A stretch of 64,000 bases of DNA from Geosiphon pyriformis (taxonomy: Eukaryota > Glomeromycota > Glomeromycetes > Archaeosporales > Geosiphonaceae), in the NCBI GenBank assembly GCA_016748015.1, contig JAAOMT010000003.1, positions 791,187 through 855,186 on the forward strand, written 5' to 3'. Of the stretch, positions 24,450-34,715 are shown in pieces. The notes beneath the pieces are model-generated. The model was given only the letters and a program-made list of their open reading frames with translations. It made no database searches and was not told where the DNA came from. The translations under genes and the position numbers were made by a program. Numbering within the stretch: the stretch's first letter is position 1; every line of letters begins with the position of its first letter.

Positions 24450-25379
24450 TATTATTCATAGAAAAAATACAAAGAAAGAAAGCTAGAAAAACAAATAAAA
24501 AAATAGACCAATAGAAGAATAATACTTAATACATGAGCACAATGTCAAAAAACTATGACATATTGTTCAACAATATGCACAGTACTAGTGAATTAAGACA
24601 CACTGCTCAGCAATATAAGCAATGTCAGTAAATTAGAGCATACTGCTTAACAATATAAGTAATATTAGTAAATTAAGACATATTATTTAAAAAAATATAA
24701 GATCTTATAGAACAAAAAATATGTATATATAGCAAAAATATTAAAAACAGAAAAAACAGAATTCATTTCAGAATTAATATCCTTAATTATTAATTATTTC
24801 ATATCTCTCTTTTCAAAAGATAATTTTTTACAACTTGAAGCAAAATCTAATTACATATCAATAAAATATCTATTATTATTTGAATTTATATTATTATTAT
24901 TGATTAAGAAATATTAATTATCTCTATTCTATTAACACTCTATGTTAATAAAATCCAATACTACACTAGAATAATAGTTCTTGATCATGGTTATTAACAG
25001 AATACTAATTTTCTTTTATTTTATTTTTTTTATTTCTTTGCTTTATTTTTTGCTGTTTACTAAATTAATTCAAGAATTAACATATAGAGTTATTGATATC
25101 AAAAAAAATTAATAAAAGACTCAGAAATAAGAATAGAAATTCGAAAATTGAGGATAGCTTACTAAAAAGAACCAGCTATTAAGTTGAGAAAAAAATTCAC
25201 AGAATACACTTTTAGAAAAGTATTAAAACAACTATTGAATCTCTGTCTATTATACAAAGAACTTAACCAAAATCTTCAAATCACTAAAACTTTTAAATAT
25301 TACCAATGTCATTAAGCTATTGAGCACCAAGTTACGAGTTTATTATTTGTTTTTACATCTTAAATAATTACCTGTAACA
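24450..25379 (+). repeat. 3' LTR of Gypsy-1
   Basis: Collinear with the 5' LTR; starts TATTATTCATA (5' LTR: TGTTATTCATA, one G-to-A) and ends CCTGTAACA (5' LTR: CTAGTAATA). It is followed by TTAT and by sequence that continues LINE copy B. Confidence 0.85.
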
Positions 25380-25401
25380 TTATATTGATATTAAAAAAGT
25401 A

Positions 25402-27285
25402 ATATAATAATCAATTATTAGGTAAACAAGCCAAATTCAAAATTGAAGACAAAGTATTTTTACATTATATCAAAGTAAAAAAACAATAGAATAGAAAGTT
25501 TGACTTCAAATAAAACAGTTTATTTCACATCAAAAAAATTCTTGAAAATATACATATAAATTAAGATAAGACAACAAAATCTTAGTTAAAATAACATATT
25601 GTAATTAACTGAAATTATATTACAATATAGCATCATTATCTATTAATAATATTCTATAACTGAAAGTACAATAAATATTAATTTAACCAGATAAAATTTT
25701 ATAAAATCTGAAACCAATCATAATTATTAACACAAATATGTCAAATTAATCTATCAAAACAGTATATAAAAAACCAACACATGTAACAGAAAAAATAAAA
25801 ATTACAAACAATATTTACTTTTTAATCCAACAATTATTTTAACTTATTAAACATCAAAAACTAAACATAAAAATTACAATTAATCAACAAATTATTCAAT
25901 ACAAAGACACAAAAAAAAACCAAAACTCTAATATAAAATACAATATAAAGTACATATAAAGTCTAAAAACATAATAGAAATTATAATAGCAAAAGTAAAG
26001 ATATTATTAAAACTACTAAAGACAATAGTATTATATAAGAAGTTAATAAGAAAAAATTGAAAATAATGAATACAACAATTTTTTAGAAACTTTTGCTATT
26101 ACTATTTAGAACAAAAACTTAATATTCAGAACTTATATACAGATAAAATAAGACAAATGTTTAATACAACAATATTGTAACAAATAAAACAATTTGTAAA
26201 AAAAAACAATTTATTTATACAAATACAAACAATATACCAGTTATAAACAGAATTCTAAAACTGTTTAAAAATATTATTATACTCAATAATAAATACAGTA
26301 ACTATTAATCAATTGAGAAAAATTACAAATATTCAATTTAAAAAATTATAAACCAAAATTGTCCAAGTAATTTTAGAAAAAGAAGTAATAAAATTAATTC
26401 AAGAGAGAGATTTAAGAAAGCTAGAAAATTTAAAAGATCTTAATAAAACTTAATATTAAAAAAAAAAATATTATTACTTATAAAAATAAGAATTATAATA
26501 AGTAGAAAAATAGCCAATAAAAAAGAAATATAGTAAAAAAAAAATTTCAAGATTTTTCTTAAGAAATTGTAGAATTTTAAGATTTTTTTTAAAAAAATTA
26601 AAAAATTTCATATAATACAAATTATATATATATAGTAAAAGTATTAAAAGCAAAAAAAAAACAATTGGCAGACAGAATAATAACTAGTAATAAGTAATTA
26701 TTAAATACTTCTTTCTTTAAAAAATAGTTTTTTATAACTTAAAATGAAATTATATTTATATTAATAAAACATTTATTATTATTCAATTCATGTTATTATT
26801 ACTTGATTAAAAAAATCAATCACTTCTATATTATTAACAATATATGTTAATAAAATTTAATACTTAATTACATTAGACCAATAGCTTTAATTAGAACTAT
26901 TAATAAAATACTAATTTTCTATTTCTTTTTTTATTTTTTTTTTATTTTTTTTTATTTTGTTTATTTTGTTGTTTACTAATTGATTAAAAAATTAAGTGTT
27001 GAATAATTAACATTAAGAATAGTCTGATAAAAAACCTGTAAAACAAGAATAGAAAACTTAAGAATAGTTTATTAAAAGAGCATAACTGCCAAAATAAACC
27101 AGCCACTATGTTAAAATTAAAAATTAAAAAAAAATTATTAATTAAATTTCTGTTTATTATACAAAAAACTCAACCAAAATTTTTACACTTTAAAACTTTC
27201 AGAAATTACCATTATTAAATAGCAATTAAGTACTAAGTTATGGATTTGTTATTTGTTTTAACATTTTAAATAATTACTTGTAATA
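25402..27285 (+). mobile_element. 3' fragment of a second Gypsy-1-family element with its LTR
   Basis: From about 25,402 the sequence matches the end of the Gypsy-1 integrase onwards (compare 23,440: IENKVLLHHTK with IEDKVFLHYIK here), then the unassigned 3' region, then an LTR from about 26,469 that ends TTGTAATA at 27,285. It lacks everything upstream of the integrase end and is more AT-rich than Gypsy-1, so it is an older or differently mutated relic. The join with LINE copy B at 25,401 looks like a deletion or truncated insertion. Confidence 0.75.
26469..27285 (+). repeat. LTR of the second Gypsy-1-family element
   Basis: Matches the Gypsy-1 LTR at its start, in the TATATATATAGTAAAAGTATTAAAAGC block and at its end, but is about 110 bp shorter, mainly because the 40-bp tandem units are missing. 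Confidence 0.75.
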
Positions 27286-27289
27286 ATAT

Positions 27290-30200
27290 TAAGAAAAACT
27301 TGGCTTTTTTAAAAACATCTAACATATTGTCAATTCTTGGAAAAAGATAAGTATCTTTAATTGTTACACTATTTAATTGTTAATAGTTAACACAAAATCT
27401 GAATTTTTTTTTGACAAAAATTATTGATAAAATCTAAAGAGTTCTTAATAATTAAATAAATCTATTATTAAGTATTTATTGAACATTTTTTTTAATGAAT
27501 TAATAATTAACTGGTAATACTTAATAGGCCTGTTGTTATTTTAGAATAGTGTTTTCAGTGTAAATTTAATGCCATATAATATTGGTTTTTTCAAGATTGT
27601 TGTTATTTTTTGTAAATATATTAGCATATTTTGTGATTAACTATTTTAATTGTCTTTGTTATTAAGATTTTAAGAAACTTATGTTAATTCAAAAAAGCTT
27701 TTCTTTAATAATATAATAGTTTTTAATAGTAAAAAGAATATTTGGATTTGAAAATAATAGATATTTTACAATTTTAATAAAATTTGAAATAATCTGTAAG
27801 ATTTTATTTTGAAAAATGTTACTATATATAATTTTAATTTCTAATTTATTTAAAAAAGCAATAGAATAGTTGTTAAAGTTGTAAAAAATAACCTGGAATT
27901 TTTTTATTTCTTTTGAAATATAAATGTTTAGGATTAAAATTTTGTGTTTCAAACAAATTTGTTTATTTGATTCAAAAATTTGTTAAGTGATAGTAGATTT
28001 TTGACAAGTATAAATTTTGTGATGTTTTTCAAAAGATGAGATAATAATTGGTTAAAGAAGTCGAAAATTCTGGTGAGATTCATTTTGTACATTAAAAACT
28101 ATATTTATTAAAACTGTAAATTATCTAGTTGAACTAAAACTTTAAGTTTCTTTGTTGCTTTTGCCTAATTGCTCTTTTTAATTAACTGGTTGTAAATTTA
28201 AAATGTTAATTAAGAGTAGATATATTGCTTAAGCAATCTTTTTAGTATGCTTAATTTTGTATGGTTTTTTGGTTTCATTTTGTAGCATAATTATGATATT
28301 TTCTGTGTATTCTGCATCAATAATTTTTTTTACATATTAATTTTTTTGCTGGCCAGGAATAATTAAGAAACAATTTGAATCATTATTCTCAGTAGAATTT
28401 TAAAAACAATTTTAAAGTTGATTTTTGTTAGAGACTTTGATTAGAAAACTAAGATATCTTTGTCTGAATATTATAAATTATATTTAGCATTAATTTCGTG
28501 AATTTTTTTTGACTTTATTTCTTGTTTATTGTTGTCAAAGTATTTGAGTTGTATGGCAAGCTAATTTTTAATCAGATAAATTAGAGTTGTTATAATTTTT
28601 TTTTTTGGCTTAGATTTTCTAAATTCGATTTTATACTCATTATTTTTACTGAACAAAGAGATGTTAAAAACATAGCATTCTGAACACTATTAGTTATCAC
28701 AAGGTGTAACATATTTTTTACATAACAAAATTTTTATTTACTCTAATTATTAAATTTAAGTTTCTTTGGTCAAGTATATGTGACTTGTAATTTAGTTATA
28801 TATATTACTTCATTTTTATAATTGTATTCTATAATTTCGAAAATATATTTAATATACTTAGCTTTTTTTATCTGTGATGTCTTCTTGAATTCTTTTATTG
28901 ATTAGAATTATAACCAATTTATAAATTATCTTAGCATTATATAAATAGTAATAGAATTTGTTTAAAACACTATTGTATACTGTATTAAAAAAAGTTTCTT
29001 TGTGGACTTTTTCTAAGATCTAAAGAACATATTAACAGGTTTAATTATACACTTCTTCTTTTATTGCAATATTAATCTAGTTGTATTTTTCTAATAATAG
29101 TTTTTTATATGTAAAACAAGAAGTGTTGTCCTATTTTCTATTTTATTTGGAATATTCAAATTATTCTTAATAATATGCTTTATAGTAATAACAAATATAA
29201 GTTTTATATTCTTTTTCAGATAATATACAAGTTTTCATAGATGAAAGCTTTTTGTTATCAACTATTAATTTTTTCAAAAATTTTCTGTTTCATTTTTTCA
29301 GTTTAATTGGATATTAATTCAAAAGCCATGTAAGTTTCAGTAATTGGTTTTTTTTTTCTTCTTTAAATTCGAATCCAAAAGCTTTTTCTGACTGTTTATT
29401 GAAAATATCACAAATAATAAGTACTTAGATATATTGTTTTTGGTATAAAATTTTGAGTTTTTGGGTTTTTTAATTTAGGTTTGTATTGGTCTTAAGAAGC
29501 TAATTATTTCTAATAAGAGGTTAGTATTAGAGTACATCTATAATAAAAACTTTAATTAGAATAGTAATTCCATTAATTGTAAATAAAAAGTTGTTAATTT
29601 TTTTAACTAAAATTTTCTTTATATTATCAACTATAACAATAATTGTTTAAGCAGATCTATTAATATTTTATTTAAGTTGTTATATTAACTAATAAATAAT
29701 AATGCTTTTGGCAAATCTATTATTTAAAATTAATCAAATTTGTTTTTTTATACTTTAGCTTTTATGTACAAAGCAGTAATTGCTTTTTGTTTTGTAACTG
29801 TTATATTATTAAGCAAAAATAATAATTCATTTGCTTTGAATTTAAAAGAAAAAATATTAGAAAGATTGGTATTTTTGGCAATTTTTGCTGATAGAATAAT
29901 GTGATTATTGTTAGAAAAATTTTGTCTTAATGTTATAGTTTTACTTTCAAAAAATGCAGTTTAATAAAAATATAATTCTTTAGGCATTGTTAAATAACTA
30001 AGTTAAGTGTGAAAATGATTATGTCTTTGTTAAACTTAGTTTTAAAAAACCAATTAATTGTTAAAATTAAATCTATTGTTGTTTATTGCCAATTAGTTTT
30101 GAGATACAAATTGGTTTTGTTGAACTAATCTTTAAACAAGTACTTAATATTGCTAAACTGGTAGTTGTGGATATTATTATTGAATTAGTTATGAAACAGA

Positions 30201-31408
30201 TTAATAGTAATTGTTTTAATATTAAGGTTTTAATAAATAATAAGTTGGAGATTAATAATAGAATTGCTATGATTAAGAATAATATTAATTATTTCTTAAT
30301 TGTTGATCTTTTTGTATTTTTTGGCAATCTTAATTTTAGTGTTCTGAAATTCTATAATAGTAATAGCTTTGAGATTGGTTGTTTGATAATAATAAATAGT
30401 TATTGTGATTGTATTATTAAGGTAACCAATATTTTTGTTATTGGTTAGTAAAATAGTTTTCAATTTTTTTGGTCAGTTGGTTAATCTTTTTTTAGCTATT
30501 AAGCTGGCTTTTTTAATGAAATTAACAAGTTTTATAAAGTTGGCTTTTTTTATAGTTATTTTATAGTTTTTTATATGTCAAATGGCTATAGCTAAATTTG
30601 TTGGTGCATGAAAACAAACTTTTTTGATTAATTTATCTTTTAATTTAATAATAAATTGGTTCAAAATTTGAGCATTAGAATAATAGTTATTGGTTTCTAA
30701 TTGTTGAATTTTTTGGAAAAATTTGTTAAACATTTCGAAATAGGTCATAACAAATTTAGAAAGTTCTTGTTTGATAGTTTGAAATTGATTTTAGAGTATA
30801 ATAAAGATGTTGTTATTGGTAAATTGTTTTAAAAAAACATTTTTGAATGCTTACTAGTTTTCAAAGAATTTGTTCAAGTTTTTAAATCATTTTTTAGCAG
30901 TTTCTTGAAGAAAATATAAGATTGTTTTTAATATTTTAGCTGCATTTTATCTATTTGTACCTTCTGTTTTTGAAACTTTGTCAAGCCATTCTTGAAAACT
31001 GGTATTAGTATTTTCTTTTGTGAATTCAATAATTTTTGTAATATAAGTAGTTGCTATTTTTTTTGTATTTTTGTTTTTAGTAGTTTTTTTCTCAGTAAAT
31101 TCAAAAATGTTTTTGTTGTTATCAAAGTAGTTACTTTGGTTTTTAGCTAAAAAATCAAGAAGCTTTGTGCTGATAAAAACTTGTTTAGGCTGTTGTATTA
31201 GGCTTTTTGGTAATATAAAGTTTTCTGATCTTAAAAAACAATTAAGTATTAAATTTAGTGTCTAAATTTGTATAAATAAAGCAGAAAATAGTGTAATTAA
31301 AAGTGGTAGTTTAGAACTAGTTCTTTGTTTAGGTATTTATAAATGTTAAAAACTTGTTTTTGGTATATTGGGTGTTGTTTGAACTGATTATGTGTTTTTT
31401 TTTGCCAT
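27290..31408 (-). mobile_element. Decayed Ty3/Gypsy element of a second family (Gypsy-2), minus strand, truncated in RT
   Basis: Read on the minus strand from an ATG at 31,408 (MAKKNT) it shows Gag (about 30,970-30,500: TYFEMFNKFFQKIQQLE, NAQILNQFIIKLKDKLIKK), protease flap and C-terminal blocks (about 29,680-29,500), a dUTPase (about 28,490-28,100) and the start of the reverse transcriptase (about 27,570-27,300: NNNRPIKYYQL, SDFVLTINNQ with stops at glutamines), where it is cut by the neighbouring fragment. Integrase and the 3' LTR are absent. Sequence similarity to Gypsy-1 is only at domain level, so this is a different family. Confidence 0.8.
28100..28490 (-). pseudogene. Decayed dUTPase domain of Gypsy-2
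   Basis: On the minus strand: motif 1 INAKYNL followed by a stop then YSDKD (family TDAGYDLRYP), motif 2 remnant LFLASKKI (family RSSLASKGI), motif 3 IIDAEYTENIIIMLQN (only the Gly changes from the consensus IIDAGYxG), motif 4 KKIA-stop-AIYL, motif 5 SFSSTRQF (family GFGSTGRF). The order is that of trimeric dUTPases, and the position between protease and reverse transcriptase is the same as in Gypsy-1. The stops are at CAA/CAG/CGA-type codons. Confidence 0.78.
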
Positions 31409-32471
31409 TTTTGCTTGTTTTAAGCTTAAATTTAAGTTCAAAAATAAATTGTGAATCAACAGAGTATTTTTCTTTGCAAAATTTGATAATATTATAATCA
31501 AGTTCTTTAAAATAAATAGCATAATTGTTAGCACTAATATTCTTTAGATTTTTGTTTAAGTAATAAATAAGATTTTCAAGGAGTTTTTATTTGATTTCTA
31601 TGATATTATAATTTCCAAACAGATAATTGTTGATTTAGTTTTTAATGTATTGGAAAAATGTTTTCTTAAAAGCTGTGATTTTATCTTGGATTTTAAATTA
31701 ACTGATAATACTTTAAAGTTATTATGTTTAATATAATTACTACTTTAAAGTTGTTGTTATTATATTATTTCTATAAAAAAAGTTAGTGAACTTCTGATAA
31801 CTGAATTTTATCTTCAAATTATTTCCTATAATTTGAATTACTGGACTTATAAATAAAATGGCTAATTCTGTATTAGTTACTATATATAAATACTTTATAG
31901 TAAAAGTCAATTTTTTTCCAGAAATTGCTTATCTAGAAACTTATTAAAAATGTGTAGTTATTTTGCTGTAAAAGTTAACTTTTTTACAGAAATCTTGTTT
32001 ATAGACTATCCTAATAATTATTATAAAAAAATATAAAAAATATAAAAAAAATAGACTTTTGTTTTAAAATTAATAGTTAATTAATTTCAAAATATTAGTT
32101 GGTTTTTGGAAATTTGCAAGTAAAATAATGGAAATTGGGTTTTTAAAAATATTTAATATTTTTATTTCTTTTGATATATAAAGAATAATTAATTTTAATT
32201 AAGATAATTCTGAGTAAAATAATTCTAAAATAAAATTTTTTTTTTTTTGAAAAAAAACTCTTCTTTTATACAATTTGTTATAATACTAGTTTATAAACTT
32301 GAAATTTTTTTTTGTTATAATTTCAATAAACTAAAAATATATTTTAACAAATTATATATTATTTTAATAAACTATTAATTATTTCAGTAAACTATTTATT
32401 ATTTTAGCAAATTTTTACAAATTTCGACAAATTCTTGAATATTATATAGTTTAGAGTATTATGTAATTTAA
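31409..32471. other. Probable leader/LTR remnant of Gypsy-2, not resolved
   Basis: Upstream of the Gypsy-2 Gag start. The expected 5' LTR should lie here, but with no second LTR in the window its limits cannot be set. No open frame is recognisable. Confidence 0.35.
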
Positions 32472-32601
32472 TTATTCTAATTTCTATTATACAAATTGGA
32501 TTATTAATTAAATAGTAATATTTAATAATTTAATTAAATAATAAATAATAATTGAAATAATATTAATATATATTAATTAATAATAGAAATTAGTAGAATA
32601 A
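32472..32601. mobile_element. Small AT-rich inverted-repeat element (MITE-like hairpin)
   Basis: Left arm TTATTCTAATTTCTATTA (32,472-32,489) and right arm TAATAGAAATTAGTAGAATAA (32,581-32,601) are inverted copies apart from a three-base gap. The roughly 90 bp between is AT-only and itself partly palindromic. LINE copy C begins directly to its right. Confidence 0.45.
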
Positions 32602-33396
32602 TTTCATGCTAATTTAATGGCTAAAATTTTATTGATAACAGTATTTTTGGGTTTGTATATGTATTTTATAAAGACTATATATAAGAAATTGCCAGTTGCT
32701 ATTAAAAAAAAACTTTATAATAGGAGTTATTCTAGTGTTTGTGTTTAATATATAATTAAATAGAATTTTTTGATCATATTTTTACTTATTTAAATGATGC
32801 TGGTTTTCATAAAAATGTTATGTGAAAGATAATATCTTATTGAAAAGCTTTGGTTGGTGCTAAAATGTCTTTAATATTAGTAATAATTCAAGACTTTTTG
32901 TCAAGTTTGTTAAATATTGATTTATATAAGATTATTAATAAAAGTTTTGTTTTAAGAAGCTGGTATAAAAAAACAGTAATAGTGTTTAAAAATAAAAAAA
33001 AACTGCTTTTATTATGATACAGTTTGTTTGTAAGTTTGTTGAACATCACAAAATAGTATTGTGAATTCTTAGATCTAAATTTAGGACAAATATAGAGAGT
33101 AGTGGTTTGATTAATAATAAAAATGTGGTTTCAGAATTGTTGTATTTTATGTTATCTCATTTGTCAAATAATATTGTTTGTTTGTTTAAAGTTAATAAGA
33201 CATTTGTAATTGGTTTCAGTTTTTGTAAATTTTGTTTGCTTTTTCTGGTTTGAATAGTAATGTTTCTATTTAGATAAATATATAATGTGGTCTTAACTGA
33301 TCTAAATAACTGATCATATGTAAAAAATACATAAGTTATATTTAGTTAGAGACTTTTAATTTGTTTTTTTGTACTAGATAATAATTAGGCTCTATT

Positions 33397-33441
<45 letters not shown>
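32602..33441 (+). pseudogene. Decayed LINE copy C: C-terminal part of ORF2 and 3' end
   Basis: Plus-strand translation follows the LINE ORF2 C-terminus: YFIKTIYKKLPVAIKKKLYN aligns to YVMKAVHRRLLVAVRKRLYN, then FFDHIFTYL to FSDHVFTCV, and ALVGAKMSLILVI to ALAGGSPASAVLQVL. The 3' UTR motif TGTACTAGATAATAATTAGG matches TGTACTAGATAGTGATTAAG of the intact element. It ends at CATTAAT followed by a pure AAT run. Orientation and content make it the likely 3' end of copy B, separated from it by the Gypsy insertions and a deletion of about 1.8 kb. Confidence 0.82.
33400..33441 (+). repeat. (AAT)n 3' tail of LINE copy C
   Basis: About 14 AAT units directly after the LINE 3' UTR. A short-unit tail is typical of some LINEs. 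The intact LINE instead has an A-rich tail. Confidence 0.65.
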
Positions 33442-33444
<3 letters not shown>

Positions 33445-34715
33445 TATTATTGTATATTGTTAAAAACTATTTATATGTTTTTAAATTATATATTTTTTTT
33501 TGTGGTTTTTTATTTAAGTAACAATGGCTAAATTATTTTTTAAAAATTATTTAAAATATTTAAAGTAAAATTAATATAAATTTTTTAAATATAAACTAAA
33601 TTTTCATTTTAATCTAATTTTATAATAGTTTTTGTTAACTTGTTTATAAGCAATAGTAATTTAATAATTAAACAAATTATTATACCAATTAAAACTAAAA
33701 ATTAAATTATTTAACTTTTTATTAATAAAAATATAATACAAATCTTTTTTTATGTTTTTAAAATTGTGTTTTTAACACACAGAATTTTAGTTAATATATA
33801 ATGTAAATTTAGTTTCTTTTATTTTTTAAATATTGTGCTGTGTTTTATTTTATTTTTATTAAAATTATTATTTAAGACACTAAACAATAATAATATTATA
33901 AATAACAATTCTTTAAATTAAACTAGTTATTAGAAAACAAAATAACAAGCCCAATTTAGCATTTAAGAAAGTTTATTTTGCTTTTAAATTCATAATTGTA
34001 TTTAACTATAAACTGTACTTAATATTAATAAAAAGTAGATTTTCCAAATATTTTTTATAAAATAAAACAATTAATTATTGATTCTAACAATAAAGGATTT
34101 AATTTAATTAATTTATTTATTTATAGATTTAAAAGTAGCATCTCCTCCGATCATTTTAATCACAAATTTATAATTTACGAGTTTAGTCAAACTTTTGAAC
34201 CTTTAAACTTTCTAAAAAATCACTTCCATAAAAATCCCATGATACATTTCAAGAGCTGGAGTAAAAAACAAATTTCTATTGTTTTTTTTTTGTCTAAAAC
34301 CAAATTTTCTCAAAACACGACAAATATAATGCTATAATAATTGAACAAAAACCGAATGTTTTGTGATGTGATTACAGAGATCAAATGACATGAGAATTAA
34401 GAAATGCCCGCCAAACTCCCATAATTTATGATAATTTACAAAGAAAAAAGAGAAACTAATAAGAAATAGGAGATTGTTTGTTTGAGTGTTTTCGTCCAAG
34501 AAACTTTATGATAACTTGATTTTACCTTAGACTAGAATTTCGATTTTGGGAGCGATAAAGAGTTAGAAATGCACAAAAAATATCTACAATTAAAAGCTAT
34601 TTAACAAAATATAATATAAATTTGAGTAATATATATGATAATTTATAAAATATAATAATGATACTCTATAATTTTGCCCAACAGGAATGTCCTTTTTTTT
34701 GGCGTTGTAAATGTT
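33442..34715. other. Gap between transposon nest and kinesin gene
   Basis: 33,442-34,130 is still extremely AT-rich. From about 34,140 the composition becomes more balanced and stays so, marking the edge of the gene-bearing part. 34,140-34,715 should include the kinesin 3' UTR. No other gene seen. Confidence 0.5.

Larger units (their letters stand above)
15373..25379 (+). mobile_element. Full-length decayed Ty3/Gypsy retrotransposon (Gypsy-1) with dUTPase
   Basis: Two direct repeats of about 0.93-0.95 kb bound an internal region of 8.1 kb. The 3' LTR ends in TAACA and the 5' LTR starts with TGTTA, forming the usual short inverted ends. The sequence TTAT precedes the 5' LTR (15,369-15,372) and follows the 3' LTR (25,380-25,383), a probable 4-bp target duplication. 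Internal order is Gag with zinc knuckle, aspartic protease, a cysteine and acidic linker, dUTPase, reverse transcriptase/RNase H, integrase, then about 0.8 kb of unknown sequence. The integrase-last order identifies Ty3/Gypsy. All frames carry many TAA/TAG stops. The element inserted into LINE copy B, whose sequence joins exactly across it. Confidence 0.9.

Noticed and set aside
30086-30448. 120-codon plus-strand frame
   Set aside because: It is antisense to the decayed Gypsy-2 between Gag and protease; openness follows from the base composition.
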